This document shows, one piece after another, positions 34,645 through 43,212 of a stretch of DNA of 64,000 nucleotides (positions within the stretch are counted from its first letter, which is position 1; every line of letters begins with the position of its first letter). A program made the position numbers and the translations under genes. The notes below the pieces were generated by a model. That model was given only the letters and a program-made list of their open reading frames with translations. It made no database searches and had not been told where the DNA came from. The stretch covers positions 23,515 through 87,514 of the forward strand of contig PLXE01000098.1 in NCBI GenBank assembly GCA_003151335.1. Reading direction: 5' to 3'. Origin of the DNA: Acidobacteriaceae bacterium. Its GTDB lineage: Bacteria > Acidobacteriota > Terriglobia > Terriglobales > Acidobacteriaceae.

Positions 34645-35304
34645 ATGAAGAGCTTTACCGATGAACGCGTCGAGAACTATCTCTACGCTATGCTTCCCGA
34701 GCGCGAACCCGTCTTGCAGGAGATGGAACACGAGGCGAAGGCGCGCGACATCCCCATCGTGGGGCCCGCGGTCGGCCGCCTGTTCTATCAATATGCGCGG
34801 CTGATCAACGCCAAGACGGTGTTCGAGTTGGGCTCAGCGATCGGCTATTCCACCATCTGGTGGGCCAAGGCGGTGGGTGAAGGCGGCAAGGTCCATTACA
34901 CCGATGGCAGCCGCAAGAATGCCGACGAAGCGCGTGGCTACTTCGAGCAGGCGGGCGTCGCTGATCGCATCCAGATCCATGTTGGCGATGCGCTGGAAGT
35001 TCTGTCGGAGCGCAAAGAGGAGTTCGACATCGTATTCAACGACGTGGACAAGCATGACTATCCCCGTGTCTTCAATATGGCGGCGGCGCGCGTGCGCAAG
35101 GGCGGGCTCTTCATCACCGACAATGCCTTGTGGAGCGGCAATGTAGCGTACGCAGCTGGCAATCCAGAGTTGGCAAACAGCGCCGAGCCTGACAAGTACG
35201 CCAAGGGCGTGGTGGAGTTCAATCGGTTGCTCTACTCGTCGAAGGATTGGTTTACCACGATCGTTCCGCTACGCGACGGTGTCGCCGTGGCGATGCGGCT
35301 GTAG
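34645..35304 (+). CDS. SAM-dependent O-methyltransferase (catechol-type family 3)
   Basis: 219 residues. Class I Rossmann methyltransferase of the cation-dependent family: SAM loop FELGSAIGYSTIWWA, metal/catalytic Asp in FDIVFNDVDKHDYP and KGGLFITDNALW. Related enzymes methylate catechols or caffeoyl-CoA with Mg; the acceptor here is unknown. It lies between an MBL hydrolase and the BshB1-type deacetylase in a tight plus-strand run. Confidence 0.9.
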   Translation: MKSFTDERVENYLYAMLPEREPVLQEMEHEAKARDIPIVGPAVGRLFYQYARLINAKTVFELGSAIGYSTIWWAKAVGEGGKVHYTDGSRKNADEARGYFEQAGVADRIQIHVGDALEVLSERKEEFDIVFNDVDKHDYPRVFNMAAARVRKGGLFITDNALWSGNVAYAAGNPELANSAEPDKYAKGVVEFNRLLYSSKDWFTTIVPLRDGVAVAMRL

Positions 35305-35310
35305 CCCTTT

Positions 35311-36081
35311 ATGCCTGACGAGCCACACTGCGACATCCTGGCCATCGCCGCCCATCGCGACGACGTCGAGCAGACTTGCGGCGGCACGCTGCTCAAGATG
35401 GCGCAGCGCGGACACCGCACCGCCATCCTCGACCTCACGCAGGGCGAGATGGGCACGCGCGGCAGCGTTGACGACCGGGCACGTGAGGCCGCCGAGGCGG
35501 CGCGCATCCTCAAAGTCAGTTGGCGACGAGCGCTCGACATTCCCGACGGCCGCGTCGAGAACATCTTTAGCAATCGGATCAAGGTCGCAAGCGTCATTCG
35601 TGAGCTGCGCCCGCGCGTGCTGATTCTTCCCTATTGGCAGGCGCGGCATCCCGACCACGCCACCGCGTCAGCGCTCGGCTATGAAGCCGCGTTCCTCGCG
35701 GGATTAGCGAAACTCGGCCACAGCGGCGCGACCGCGAACATTCCGCCCGAGGAGTTGAAGGCGCTGTGCTCTTTTCCGCCCCACCGCCCTTACAAGATCG
35801 TCTATGCCAGCCTCTACGCCGACGCGCGCCCGTCCTTCGTTGTGGACATCTCCGAGCAGTTTGAGACACGCTTCGCTGCTCTGATGGCCTACCACTCGCA
35901 GTACCAGGACCAGCCGGCGGGAAGCGGACTCTTCCCGCGCCAGACGGAAATCCGCGAGCGACTCGCCGCCATGGCCGCCTTCTACGGCCTGCTCGCGGGC
36001 GTCCAATACGCCGAGCCCTTCGTCCAGAAAGAAGTCGGGCTGGTGGAGGATCTACTGGCCATACCAGTGCAGTCGCTGTAG
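35311..36081 (+). CDS. bshB1: PIG-L/BshB1-type deacetylase (bacillithiol synthesis)
   Basis: 256 residues of the PIG-L zinc-deacetylase family. In bacillithiol synthesis BshB1 deacetylates GlcNAc-malate to GlcN-malate. Landmarks: AHRDDVEQTCGG, where the usual AHPDD has Arg for Pro, QGEMGTRG, and RHPDH, the second metal segment. The AHRDD form keeps both Asp and the His needed for zinc. No bshA or bshC is in the window. Substrate assignment is by family resemblance. Confidence 0.82.
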   Translation: MPDEPHCDILAIAAHRDDVEQTCGGTLLKMAQRGHRTAILDLTQGEMGTRGSVDDRAREAAEAARILKVSWRRALDIPDGRVENIFSNRIKVASVIRELRPRVLILPYWQARHPDHATASALGYEAAFLAGLAKLGHSGATANIPPEELKALCSFPPHRPYKIVYASLYADARPSFVVDISEQFETRFAALMAYHSQYQDQPAGSGLFPRQTEIRERLAAMAAFYGLLAGVQYAEPFVQKEVGLVEDLLAIPVQSL

Positions 36082-36114
36082 CTGACGGCACAGTCGCTTG
36101 AGGATATACACTCC

Positions 36115-36137
36115 TTTACATTATGTTAGAATGTAAA
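36115..36137. promoter_or_regulatory. Palindromic operator over the vapBC promoter
   Basis: TTTACATT (36115-36122) and AATGTAAA (36130-36137) form a perfect inverted repeat with a 7-nt spacer. It overlaps the -10 (TATGTT, 36122-36127) of a promoter whose -35 is TTGAGG (36098-36103, spacer 18) and ends 3 nt before the vapB ATG. This is the position expected for antitoxin autoregulation. Confidence 0.65.
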
Positions 36138-36140
36138 GCG

Positions 36141-36362
36141 ATGGCGGAAGCAACCCTCTCAGCGAAGAACCAGATTGTGATCCCACGCGAAGCACGCGCA
36201 GCCCTTGGTCTGAAGCCCGGCGACAAGATACTCGTGGTGCTTCGTGGCGAACGGGTGCTCATCTTGCAAAAGCCTAAGGCCCATCATGTGGCCATTCGAG
36301 GCTTGGCTCGCCGCGCCTATCCCAGCGGCCATCTGCAAAAGGAACGCCAGAGTTGGGATTAG
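36141..36362 (+). CDS. vapB: AbrB/MazE-type antitoxin (VapB)
   Basis: The ATG at 36141 is preferred over 36123, which lies inside the operator. 73 residues. An AbrB swapped-hairpin DNA-binding domain (about 3-48): ATLSAKNQIVIPREARAALG, then LKPGDKILVVLRGERVLI. The C-terminal tail would neutralise the toxin. The stop overlaps the TTG start of vapC by 10 nt, typical of toxin-antitoxin coupling, and the upstream palindrome suggests autoregulation. Confidence 0.88.
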   Translation: MAEATLSAKNQIVIPREARAALGLKPGDKILVVLRGERVLILQKPKAHHVAIRGLARRAYPSGHLQKERQSWD

Positions 36363-36805
36363 AGCATCTGCGCGCCTTCCTGCGGCGTCATCGCCGGATC
36401 GCTTTGGATACCAGCATCTTCATTTACCAACTCGAAGCCAACCCACGTTATGCAGCCCTTACCGATCATATTTTTTCCTGGTTGGAGCACCCAGGCAGCA
36501 GTGGAGTCACCTCAACTATCACTATGACGGAGTTGCTGGTCCAGCCTTATCGTGATTCTGACGAGCAGCGAGTGGATGAGTTCTACGGCCTGCTGTCCAC
36601 CTGTCCCAACTTGGAGTGGATCGCTCCCAACCTGGAAATTGCCGACCTCGCGGCGCGGATTCGCGCCATCCACCGCCTGCGAACTCCCGATGCGCTGCAG
36701 GCCGCCACCGCCGTGCAGGCAGAGGCTACCGGCCTTATCACGAACGATCCGGTCTTCGAAAGGGTGAAAGACTTTGAGACGCTGCTACTGGACCGGCTTC
36801 TCTGA
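36353..36805 (+). CDS. vapC: PIN-domain ribonuclease toxin (VapC)
   Basis: 150 residues from a TTG start overlapping vapB. PIN acidic residues are present: D in ALDTSIFIYQLE (about 19), E in TITMTELLV, D in LRTPDALQAATA and ND in LITNDPVF. VapC toxins cleave tRNA or rRNA in a Mg-dependent way. The intact quartet suggests an active toxin. The only Asn/Asp region shifts slightly in spacing from classical VapC, as in other DUF-type PINs. Confidence 0.88.
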   Translation: MGLEHLRAFLRRHRRIALDTSIFIYQLEANPRYAALTDHIFSWLEHPGSSGVTSTITMTELLVQPYRDSDEQRVDEFYGLLSTCPNLEWIAPNLEIADLAARIRAIHRLRTPDALQAATAVQAEATGLITNDPVFERVKDFETLLLDRLL

Positions 36806-36851
36806 GCAATTGTCCAGTAAGGCTATTCGGAGAGGGCAGGCCACCTGCCGC

Positions 36852-37733
36852 TCACTTCTTCCTCTCCACCAGAAACCTTGCGATCTCGCGAAGGGTGGCG
36901 GCGCGATCGCCGAATTGGTCGAGCGCAGCCTCGGCGGCGGCGACCAGATCGTCCGCCTGCTTCAGCGAAGCGTCGATACCGAACAGCGCGGGATACGTCG
37001 CCTTGTCGTGCGCGGTGTCTTTGCCTGCGGTCTTGCCCAACTGCTCCGAAGTCTGGGTCACATCCAGAACATCGTCCACAATCTGAAACGCCAGCCCGAT
37101 GTTCCGGCCAAAGTCGCGCAGGCTCTGGAGCTGCGACGCATTCGCGCCCGCATACAGGCCGCCGGTGACGACGCTCGCCGTCAGCAGAGCGCCCGTCTTG
37201 GAGCGATGGATGTATTCCAGCGTCTTTGCGTCGGGATGAACGTGCTCGGCCTCGAGGTCCATCACCTGGCCGCCGATCATGCCGCCGATGGTGCCGGTGG
37301 CGTGCGCAATCTCGGCGATGATGGCGACCCGCGCCTCCGCCGGACACTGCAACTTAGCCAACACTTCGTAGGCATAGGTCTGCAGGGCGTCGCCGGCAAG
37401 GATGGCCGTGGCCTCGCCAAATGCCTTGTGGCACGTGGGACGCCCGCGGCGCAGGTCATCGTTGTCGAGCGCGGGAAGGTCGTCGTGGATGAGCGAGTAG
37501 GTGTGCAGCATCTCCAGCGCCGCGCCCAACTCCTCGACGCCCTGGGGAATACGGCCCTGAATCATCTGCGCGGCTTCCATGCAGAGGATCGGCCGCAGGC
37601 GCTTGCCTCCGGCAAAGACGCTGTGCCGCATCGCCTGATGAATCGACCCGGGATATTGCGAACCTGGCGGGAGCAGGCGCTCCAGCGTTTTGTCGGTGAC
37701 GGTCCGGCCTTGTTGCAGCGTGTCCTTGAGCAT
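36852..37733 (-). CDS. ispA: Short-chain polyprenyl diphosphate synthase (farnesyl/geranylgeranyl type)
   Basis: The ATG at 37733 gives 293 residues; a TTG at 37757 is less likely. The first Asp-rich motif is DDLPALDNDDLRRG, with two residues inserted between the Asp pairs as in bacterial FPP synthases; the second is QIVDDVLDV. GGKRLRP binds IPP. It extends DMAPP with IPP. A TATACT box (37747-37742) ends 8 nt before this ATG, so the mRNA may be almost leaderless, though the gene also follows leuB closely. Confidence 0.92.
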   Translation of the reverse strand: MLKDTLQQGRTVTDKTLERLLPPGSQYPGSIHQAMRHSVFAGGKRLRPILCMEAAQMIQGRIPQGVEELGAALEMLHTYSLIHDDLPALDNDDLRRGRPTCHKAFGEATAILAGDALQTYAYEVLAKLQCPAEARVAIIAEIAHATGTIGGMIGGQVMDLEAEHVHPDAKTLEYIHRSKTGALLTASVVTGGLYAGANASQLQSLRDFGRNIGLAFQIVDDVLDVTQTSEQLGKTAGKDTAHDKATYPALFGIDASLKQADDLVAAAEAALDQFGDRAATLREIARFLVERKK

Positions 37734-37757
37734 GAAAGGGCAGTATAACAATCGCAA

Positions 37758-38807
37758 CTACTTCGTTACCCGCTCCGCAATCCAGTGCGCGCACTCGCGC
37801 GTGCCTAGCAGGCCTCCCACATCCACGGTCGTCTTCCGCTCGCGGACCGCATCCAGCACCGCGTTCTCGATCTTCTGCGCTTCGGCGTTCAGGCCCAGGT
37901 GCGCCAGCATCATGGCCGCGGTCAGAATTGAGCCCATGGGGTTGGCAATGTTCTTTCCCGCTATCGTGGGGGCCGAGCCATGCACCGGCTCGAACATCGA
38001 AGTGCGGCCGGGATGGATGTTGCCGCTGGCAGCCATGCCGAGCCCGCCTTGCAGCGCGGCCGCCAGGTCGGTGACGATGTCGCCGAACATGTTGTTGGTG
38101 ACGACGACATCGAGCGAGCGCGGCTCGCGCACCATCTGCAGGCAGAGCGCGTCCACGTACATGTGCTGCGTCTGGATATCGGAATATTCTCTGGCCACTT
38201 CCTTGAAAACGCGCTGCCACAGGCCGCCGGCGTAGGTCATCACGTTTGACTTGTCGGACATCATGACCTTCTTGCGGCCGTTGGCGCGCGCGTATTCGAA
38301 GGCGAAACGAATGACGCGCTCGACACCCTTGCGCGTGTTGATGTCCTCCTGCGTGGCGACTTCATCGGGTGTGCCAACCTTGAAGCTGCCGCCCATATCC
38401 ATGTAAACGCCTTCGGTATTCTCGCGAATCACGGTGAAGTTGATGTCGTCAGACGTGGCGTTTTTCAGCGGGCACAACGAGGCATCGAGCAGGCGCACCG
38501 GACGCACATTGGCGTAAAGGTCCATCTTGAAGCGCATGCCCAACAGAATTTCCTTGGCGTGGATATTGCTGGGCACGCGCGGATCGCCCAGCGCTCCGAC
38601 CAGGATTGCGTCGAAATCACGCGCCAGCATCGCAAAGCCGTCTGGCGGGACCGTGGTGCCGTCGAGCAGGTAGCGGTCGGCGCCCCAGTCAAAGCTGGTG
38701 AACTCGACCGCCGCCCCGCTGGCGCGAACTACTTGGAGAGCGTTGGGAATAACTTCTTTGCCGATGCCGTCTCCGGGAACCACTGCGATGCGTTTGGTGG
38801 TAGGCAC
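37758..38807 (-). CDS. leuB: 3-isopropylmalate dehydrogenase-like beta-decarboxylating dehydrogenase
   Basis: 349 residues of the isocitrate/isopropylmalate dehydrogenase family. Landmarks: PGDGIGKEVIP at the N-terminus, RPVRLLDASLCPLK, IRENTEGVYMD, the metal Asp in NMFGDIVTDLA and GSAPTIAGKNIANP near the NAD site. LeuB is the most likely role, oxidising 3-isopropylmalate; tartrate or homoisocitrate dehydrogenase are alternatives, as no other leu genes are near. The GTG start lies exactly 6 nt after TACTAT (38819-38814) with no ribosome-binding site. Confidence 0.82.
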   Translation of the reverse strand: MPTTKRIAVVPGDGIGKEVIPNALQVVRASGAAVEFTSFDWGADRYLLDGTTVPPDGFAMLARDFDAILVGALGDPRVPSNIHAKEILLGMRFKMDLYANVRPVRLLDASLCPLKNATSDDINFTVIRENTEGVYMDMGGSFKVGTPDEVATQEDINTRKGVERVIRFAFEYARANGRKKVMMSDKSNVMTYAGGLWQRVFKEVAREYSDIQTQHMYVDALCLQMVREPRSLDVVVTNNMFGDIVTDLAAALQGGLGMAASGNIHPGRTSMFEPVHGSAPTIAGKNIANPMGSILTAAMMLAHLGLNAEAQKIENAVLDAVRERKTTVDVGGLLGTRECAHWIAERVTK

Positions 38808-38820
38808 GGGAAAATAGTAG

Positions 38821-38963
38821 CACTCAGCAGTTCGCTGTCAGCTATCAGCCATCAGCTGTCAGTGTTCGATGTCGGAAGGGCGAACTCAAATCGGCACATC
38901 TGGCAAAGCTGGCCGCTAATGGCTGATGGCTGACAGCTGAGTGCTGACTGCTGAATGCTCCTT
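38821..38963. repeat. Heptamer array D (unit GCTGANN), inverted halves
   Basis: Left half (38821-38869): cactcag, cagttcg, ctgtcag, ctatcag, ccatcag, ctgtcag. Right half (38915-38963): gctaatg, gctgatg, gctgaca, gctgagt, gctgact, gctgaat, gctcctt. The halves are reverse complements of one another over about 20 nt and flank 45 nt of unique DNA. The array separates the divergent leuB and ygfZ genes and touches the leuB -10 box. Confidence 0.8.
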
Positions 38964-38975
38964 CCCTTCCTTCGC

Positions 38976-38981
38976 TATAAT
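38976..38981 (+). promoter_or_regulatory. ygfZ -10 box
   Basis: A perfect TATAAT ending 12 nt before the ATG at 38994, implying a leader of about 6 nt. No clear -35; the expected place is the end of heptamer array D. Confidence 0.5.
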
Positions 38982-38993
38982 CAAAGATTCGGT

Positions 38994-40067
38994 ATGAGTG
39001 TTACCACCTTTCAAGAGAAGCTTGCCGCCGGCGGCGCGCGCCTAGGCATGTACCGCGGCGCGGAAACCCCGGCGGATTTCGGCGATTCCGCGACTGAATT
39101 TCAAGCGCTGCTGCAGGGCTGCGCCCTCCTCGACATGAGCTGGCAGGCCAAGCTGGTGCTGGCCGGAGAGGACCGCGTGCGCTGGATGAATGGCATGGTC
39201 ACCAACAATGTCCGCGACCTGGCACCGGGGCATGGCGTGTACAGCTTCGTCCTAAGCGCGCAGGGGCGCATTCAGGGAGATCTGGTTGCCTACAACCGCG
39301 GCGACTACCTGCTGGTCACCACCGACCGCGAGCAAGCGCCTACGATAGCTGAGATCTTCGATCGCTACATCATCATGGACGATGTCGAGGTCGCCGACAT
39401 CAGCGACAAGCTGGCCGCGATTGGCGTGGTTGGCCCAATATCAAAGTCGCGCGAGATTTTGGCGGCGGCTAGTCTCGACGTCTCGCAGCTCGAACCCGGG
39501 CAGGTGATCGACGCAGTGTGGCGCGGAGTTGGCGTCTCGGTTGCGCGCAGCGCGCAGCCGCAGATGGATGGATTCGAGATCTGGTTCGCTTCCGAGAACA
39601 TGGACGTAATCTGGGACGCGCTGGTCGCGGCCGGCCTCACGCCCGTCGGCAGCAATGCCCTCGAACTCTATCGCATCGTCAGAGGAATACCGCGCTTCGG
39701 AGTTGATCTTCGGGAACGCGATTTGCCGCAGGAGACGGGACAGCAGCACGCCTTGAACTTCACCAAGGGCTGCTACATCGGGCAGGAGATTGTGGAGCGG
39801 ATTCGCTCGCGCGGCAACGTGCATCGCGTGTTCACCGGCTTCGAAGTGCAAGGGCATCCGGCTGCCGAGCTTCCTGCGCCGGGAACCAAGGTCCGTGCGA
39901 ACGACAAGGATGTGGGAGAGATAACCAGCGCGGCGCGGATTCCATTTCCGAGTGGCGAGCGGACGCTGGCGCTCGGCTATGCGCGGCGCGAAGCCGCGCC
40001 TCCCGGCGCTACGGTGCAGATCGGCGAGCAGAGTGCCGCCGTCCGGAACCTTCCATTTAGCGAGTAA
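38994..40067 (+). CDS. ygfZ: YgfZ/GcvT-like folate-binding protein
   Basis: 357 residues from the ATG at 38994. The aminomethyltransferase-like fold carries the YgfZ hallmark KGCYIGQEIVERIRSRGNVHR-type segment (K-G-C-Y-x-G-Q-E, about residue 258), whose cysteine is required in YgfZ. Known role in other bacteria: folate-dependent maintenance of Fe-S enzymes such as MiaB. GcvT itself lacks this motif, so glycine cleavage is unlikely. The DUF1844 gene follows after 7 nt. Confidence 0.88.
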   Translation: MSVTTFQEKLAAGGARLGMYRGAETPADFGDSATEFQALLQGCALLDMSWQAKLVLAGEDRVRWMNGMVTNNVRDLAPGHGVYSFVLSAQGRIQGDLVAYNRGDYLLVTTDREQAPTIAEIFDRYIIMDDVEVADISDKLAAIGVVGPISKSREILAAASLDVSQLEPGQVIDAVWRGVGVSVARSAQPQMDGFEIWFASENMDVIWDALVAAGLTPVGSNALELYRIVRGIPRFGVDLRERDLPQETGQQHALNFTKGCYIGQEIVERIRSRGNVHRVFTGFEVQGHPAAELPAPGTKVRANDKDVGEITSAARIPFPSGERTLALGYARREAAPPGATVQIGEQSAAVRNLPFSE

Positions 40068-40074
40068 ACAACTT

Positions 40075-40716
40075 ATGGCCGACAAAGAGAAGAAGCCTGA
40101 ATTCGTAGTCACCGATCGCCGCTTATTCAGCACCGATGGCGAGTTGCGCCAGGACGTGGTGGAAGACGAAGAACGCCGCTCCGAACGCGAACGCGAGAAA
40201 AGTGAAGCGCAGCGAGTGGTCAACGAGGAGCGCGCCGCACAACAACAACCTGCGCCACCAAGCGCCGCGCAAACCTCCTCCATTGTGACCGAGGAAGCCG
40301 CTCCCGAAGGGCCCAGCGCTCAGGAACAACACGACTCGGCCGCGGCCTACCGGGAATCGACACGCGAGATCGACGAAAGCATCGAGAAGGAGATGCGCAA
40401 GCAGGGACAGCCACACCGCGCGCAAGACTTCGAGATGACCTTCGACAAGTTTGTCGCCTCGCTTTACATGAGTTCGCTGATGCAGCTTGGTCTGGCGGCG
40501 CCGCAAGGCGCTAAGCCGCAGGTGGACCTGTTGGGCGCCCGGCAAACTATCGACACGCTGGCCATCCTGCAAGACAAGACCAAGGGCAACTTGACGCCGG
40601 CGGAGCAGAATATGCTGCAGAACTGCCTCTACGAATTGCGCATGGCCTACCTTGAGGTCACCAACCTGCTCACGCATCCGCCGCAGGGTGGACCGGCGGG
40701 TGATGGCACGGCCTGA
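40075..40716 (+). CDS. DUF1844-domain protein
   Basis: 213 residues from the ATG at 40075. The first 115 residues are charged and probably disordered (Glu/Arg/Gln-rich). The DUF1844 domain follows (about 120-205): FDKFVASLYMSSLMQLG, ARQTIDTLAILQDKTKGNL and ENMLQNCLYELRMAY-like helices. The function of DUF1844 is unknown. Its stop overlaps the next start (TGATG), so it is coupled to the PhnP-like hydrolase and lies in a probable ygfZ-DUF1844-MBL-ribF operon. Confidence 0.85.
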   Translation: MADKEKKPEFVVTDRRLFSTDGELRQDVVEDEERRSEREREKSEAQRVVNEERAAQQQPAPPSAAQTSSIVTEEAAPEGPSAQEQHDSAAAYRESTREIDESIEKEMRKQGQPHRAQDFEMTFDKFVASLYMSSLMQLGLAAPQGAKPQVDLLGARQTIDTLAILQDKTKGNLTPAEQNMLQNCLYELRMAYLEVTNLLTHPPQGGPAGDGTA

Positions 40717-41495
40717 TGAAAGCCGTGCTCACGGTTTTGGGCAGCGGGACCTCGATGGGTGTGCCCACCATCGGCTGCGACTGCCGAGTGTGCACGTCGG
40801 CCGATCCGCACGACCGCCGCACGCGTCCCTCGGTCATGGTGCAGTGGGATGGCCGCACCGTTCTCATCGACACCACGCCCGACTTCCGCGAGCAGGCCCT
40901 CCGCGAAGGCATTCGTAAAATTGACGCCGTGCTTTACACCCACGGCCATGCCGATCACATTCTTGGACTCGACGACGTGAGGCCGCTCAGCTTCCCTCGC
41001 GTGACCGGCGGCGGCAAAATTCCGCTTTATGCCAGCGAGGCCACGACGCAGACCCTGCGTAGCGTTTTCCGCTACATCTTCGAGGCGGATTACAAGTACG
41101 GCAGCCTGGCGCAAGTCGAGTTGCGCGCGATCAATGGGCCGGTGGACCTGTTTGGAGCAATCTTCACCCCGCTGGAGGTGCGCCACGGAGATGTCCCTAT
41201 CGAAGCCTATCGCTTCGGCTCGGCCGCGTATCTCACGGACTTCAGCAGCATCCCGGAGCAGTCGCTGGAACAGTTGCAAGGGCTCGACATCCTGTTTCTC
41301 GATGCCCTGCGGCACCATCCTCATCCCACCCACTCGACGGTGGAGAATTCTCTGAAGCTGGTAGAGCGGCTGCAGCCGAAGCGCGCGTACTTCACGCACA
41401 TCTCGCATGACCTGCCGCATGAAGAGACCAATGCGGCGCTGCCCGACAACGTGCGCCTGGCGCACGACGGCCTGAAACTCGAGTTTGACTTGTAG
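40716..41495 (+). CDS. PhnP-like MBL-fold hydrolase
   Basis: 259 residues. LGSGTSMGVPTIGCDCRVC at the N-terminus is typical of PhnP/CRO0259-type cyclic-phosphodiesterase-like enzymes, as is THGHADHILGLDD (HxHxDH). Cys/Cys near residues 21-26 may bind a structural metal. YLTDFSSIP, FLDALRHHPHPTH and FTHISHDLPH provide further metal ligands. No phn (phosphonate) genes are near, so the substrate is open. It is coupled to the DUF1844 gene and followed by ribF after 13 nt. Confidence 0.88.
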   Translation: MKAVLTVLGSGTSMGVPTIGCDCRVCTSADPHDRRTRPSVMVQWDGRTVLIDTTPDFREQALREGIRKIDAVLYTHGHADHILGLDDVRPLSFPRVTGGGKIPLYASEATTQTLRSVFRYIFEADYKYGSLAQVELRAINGPVDLFGAIFTPLEVRHGDVPIEAYRFGSAAYLTDFSSIPEQSLEQLQGLDILFLDALRHHPHPTHSTVENSLKLVERLQPKRAYFTHISHDLPHEETNAALPDNVRLAHDGLKLEFDL

Positions 41496-41508
41496 GACAC
41501 CAGCTCCC

Positions 41509-42456
41509 ATGCAAGTATTCCGCAGCCTCGAAGAAGTTCCGTCACAGCTTGGTCCCACGGTGGCTAGCGTGGGCAACTTTGACGGGGTTCACCGCGCCCA
41601 TCAGGAGGTGGTGCGGCTGATGGCGGACCGCGCCCACGCGCTCGGCGGGCAAGCGGTGGTGGTGACCTTCGAGCCCCATCCCTACCGCATTCTGCGTCCC
41701 GATGTCGCGCCCAGGCTGCTGACCCCTTTGCCTGTCAAGCTGCGCCTGCTGCAACAGACCCGCGTGGATGCCGTGCTGGTGTTGCCCTTCACTCGTGACC
41801 TCTCGCTGATGCCGGCGCACGACTTCGCCAAGAGCGTGCTGGTGGAAACGCTCCATGCACGTGAGGTACACGAGGGTTACAACTTCCACTTCGGCCACAA
41901 GGCGCAAGGCAACGTGAACACGCTGGCCGATCTGGGCAGAGAGTTTGGTTTCGCTGCCACCATCTATCCCGAGCAGGTATTGCGGGGTCATCACGTCTCC
42001 AGCACGGAGATCCGTAAACTGATCGCCGAAGGAAAAATGACGAAGGCGCGCGCCCTGCTCGGCCGCCCCTTCAGCATCTTCTCGAATCCAGGGCGCGGAC
42101 GCGGCTATGGGCACAAATACACGGTGCCGACGGTGAACCTGGCGCGCTACGACGAATTGGTTCCCGCCATCGGGGTGTACGTCACGTGGCTGCGCGTCGG
42201 AGGCGAATGTTTCGAGGCGGTGACCAACGTGGGAAACCGGCCAACTTTCGGGGCAGACTCCTTCGCCATCGAGAGCCACCTGCTGAATTTCCATCCCATC
42301 GAGTTGCTGCCGGAGACGGAGCTGGAACTAATTTTCTTGCAGCGGCTGCGGCCCGAGATCAAGTTCCCGTCGGTGGAAGCGCTGCGCGAGCAGATCGCCA
42401 GGGACGTGCATAAGGCGCGACGCTATTTTCGGCTGCTGAAGACGATCGCTCCGTAA
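41509..42456 (+). CDS. ribF: Bifunctional riboflavin kinase/FMN adenylyltransferase
   Basis: 315 residues from the ATG at 41509. The N-terminal adenylyltransferase (about 1-175) has SVGNFDGVHRAHQ, VVTFEPHPYRIL, and SSTEIRKLIAEGKM. The C-terminal riboflavin kinase (about 180-310) has GRGRGYGHKYTVPTVNL, NVGNRPTFG and ESHLLNF. It makes FMN then FAD. The usual kinase motif G-x-P-T-A-N is PTVN here. It is the last gene of a likely four-gene operon with ygfZ. Confidence 0.95.
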   Translation: MQVFRSLEEVPSQLGPTVASVGNFDGVHRAHQEVVRLMADRAHALGGQAVVVTFEPHPYRILRPDVAPRLLTPLPVKLRLLQQTRVDAVLVLPFTRDLSLMPAHDFAKSVLVETLHAREVHEGYNFHFGHKAQGNVNTLADLGREFGFAATIYPEQVLRGHHVSSTEIRKLIAEGKMTKARALLGRPFSIFSNPGRGRGYGHKYTVPTVNLARYDELVPAIGVYVTWLRVGGECFEAVTNVGNRPTFGADSFAIESHLLNFHPIELLPETELELIFLQRLRPEIKFPSVEALREQIARDVHKARRYFRLLKTIAP

Positions 42457-42555
42457 ATTGACTTTGCCGCTGCCTGGTTTCCTGGCCCTCGCCATGGGTG
42501 GTTTGCGTGATTGAACCGAAACCTGATAGCTTTTGCCATTGCTCTTAAGAACACA

Positions 42556-43149
42556 ATGAACAAAGCCATTCGTCTTGCCCTGTTCTGCTGCCTTGCCGGT
42601 GTGCCCTTGCTGGCGCAACTTCCTACCGACAGCCCGGTTGACGTGCTTCGTCATCCCGGCTGGAACAAGGGTGTGTTCGTCGGGGGCGGCACCTCCGTCG
42701 CCAGTTCCCCCAGCGGGCAGTCATTCCTAATCGGCTTTCGTCTCGGTCGCGTGCTGACCAACGAACATGGCGGCGGTTTCCTTCGCGGCACCTTCGAGAT
42801 GGCAGGGGACATCATTCCGGTGGACGAGTATTGGATCCACGGCGCTCAGTACGCTGCCGCAATCAATCCGTTTATAGCCAAGTGGAACTTCACCAGCCCC
42901 GGCAAAGTTGCACCCTACATCGCGGCGGTGGGAGGCGTGCTCTTCAGTACCCACAATCTGCCGCCGGGCGACACCGCGAACGTGAACTTCACCAGCGGGG
43001 CCGAAGTGGGCGCGCAGATATTCCGCAAAGAGCGCAACTCGTGGGACGTGGCAGTCAAGGCCTATCACCTCTCCAACGCTTCTCTGGGTAAACACAATCC
43101 CGGCATCAATGCGTCCCTGCAATTCATGCTGGGATACACGTGGCATTAG
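42556..43149 (+). CDS. pagL: Lipid A 3-O-deacylase-like outer-membrane protein (PagL family)
   Basis: 197 residues from the ATG at 42556. A signal peptide ends LPLLAQ (about 20). The barrel domain ends in YHLSNASLGKHNPGIN, which contains the PagL catalytic His-x-Ser pattern (H-L-S-N) with the Asn-rich context. A C-terminal aromatic (YTWH) fits an outer-membrane barrel. PagL removes the 3-O acyl chain from lipid A. Low overall identity is likely; the catalytic signature is the main evidence. Confidence 0.75.
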   Translation: MNKAIRLALFCCLAGVPLLAQLPTDSPVDVLRHPGWNKGVFVGGGTSVASSPSGQSFLIGFRLGRVLTNEHGGGFLRGTFEMAGDIIPVDEYWIHGAQYAAAINPFIAKWNFTSPGKVAPYIAAVGGVLFSTHNLPPGDTANVNFTSGAEVGAQIFRKERNSWDVAVKAYHLSNASLGKHNPGINASLQFMLGYTWH

Positions 43150-43212
43150 GGTGGTACGCGAGCGGCATGGTCTGAGCGACGCTCATCCGATTTCCGCTGC
43201 TACACTGATGCC

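Noticed and set aside
37758..38807. Tartrate or homoisocitrate dehydrogenase instead of LeuB
   Set aside because: Not excluded, but family landmarks fit LeuB at least as well and no tartrate or lysine pathway genes are near; LeuB kept as the working call.
14279..38963. CRISPR arrays
   Set aside because: The tandem repeats have 7-nt or 13-nt periods with no spacers of constant length and no cas genes; nothing resembling repeat-spacer units of 50-70 nt was seen.
41461..41508. FMN riboswitch before ribF
   Set aside because: Only 13 nt separate ribF from the upstream gene, too short, and no conserved riboswitch core is seen.
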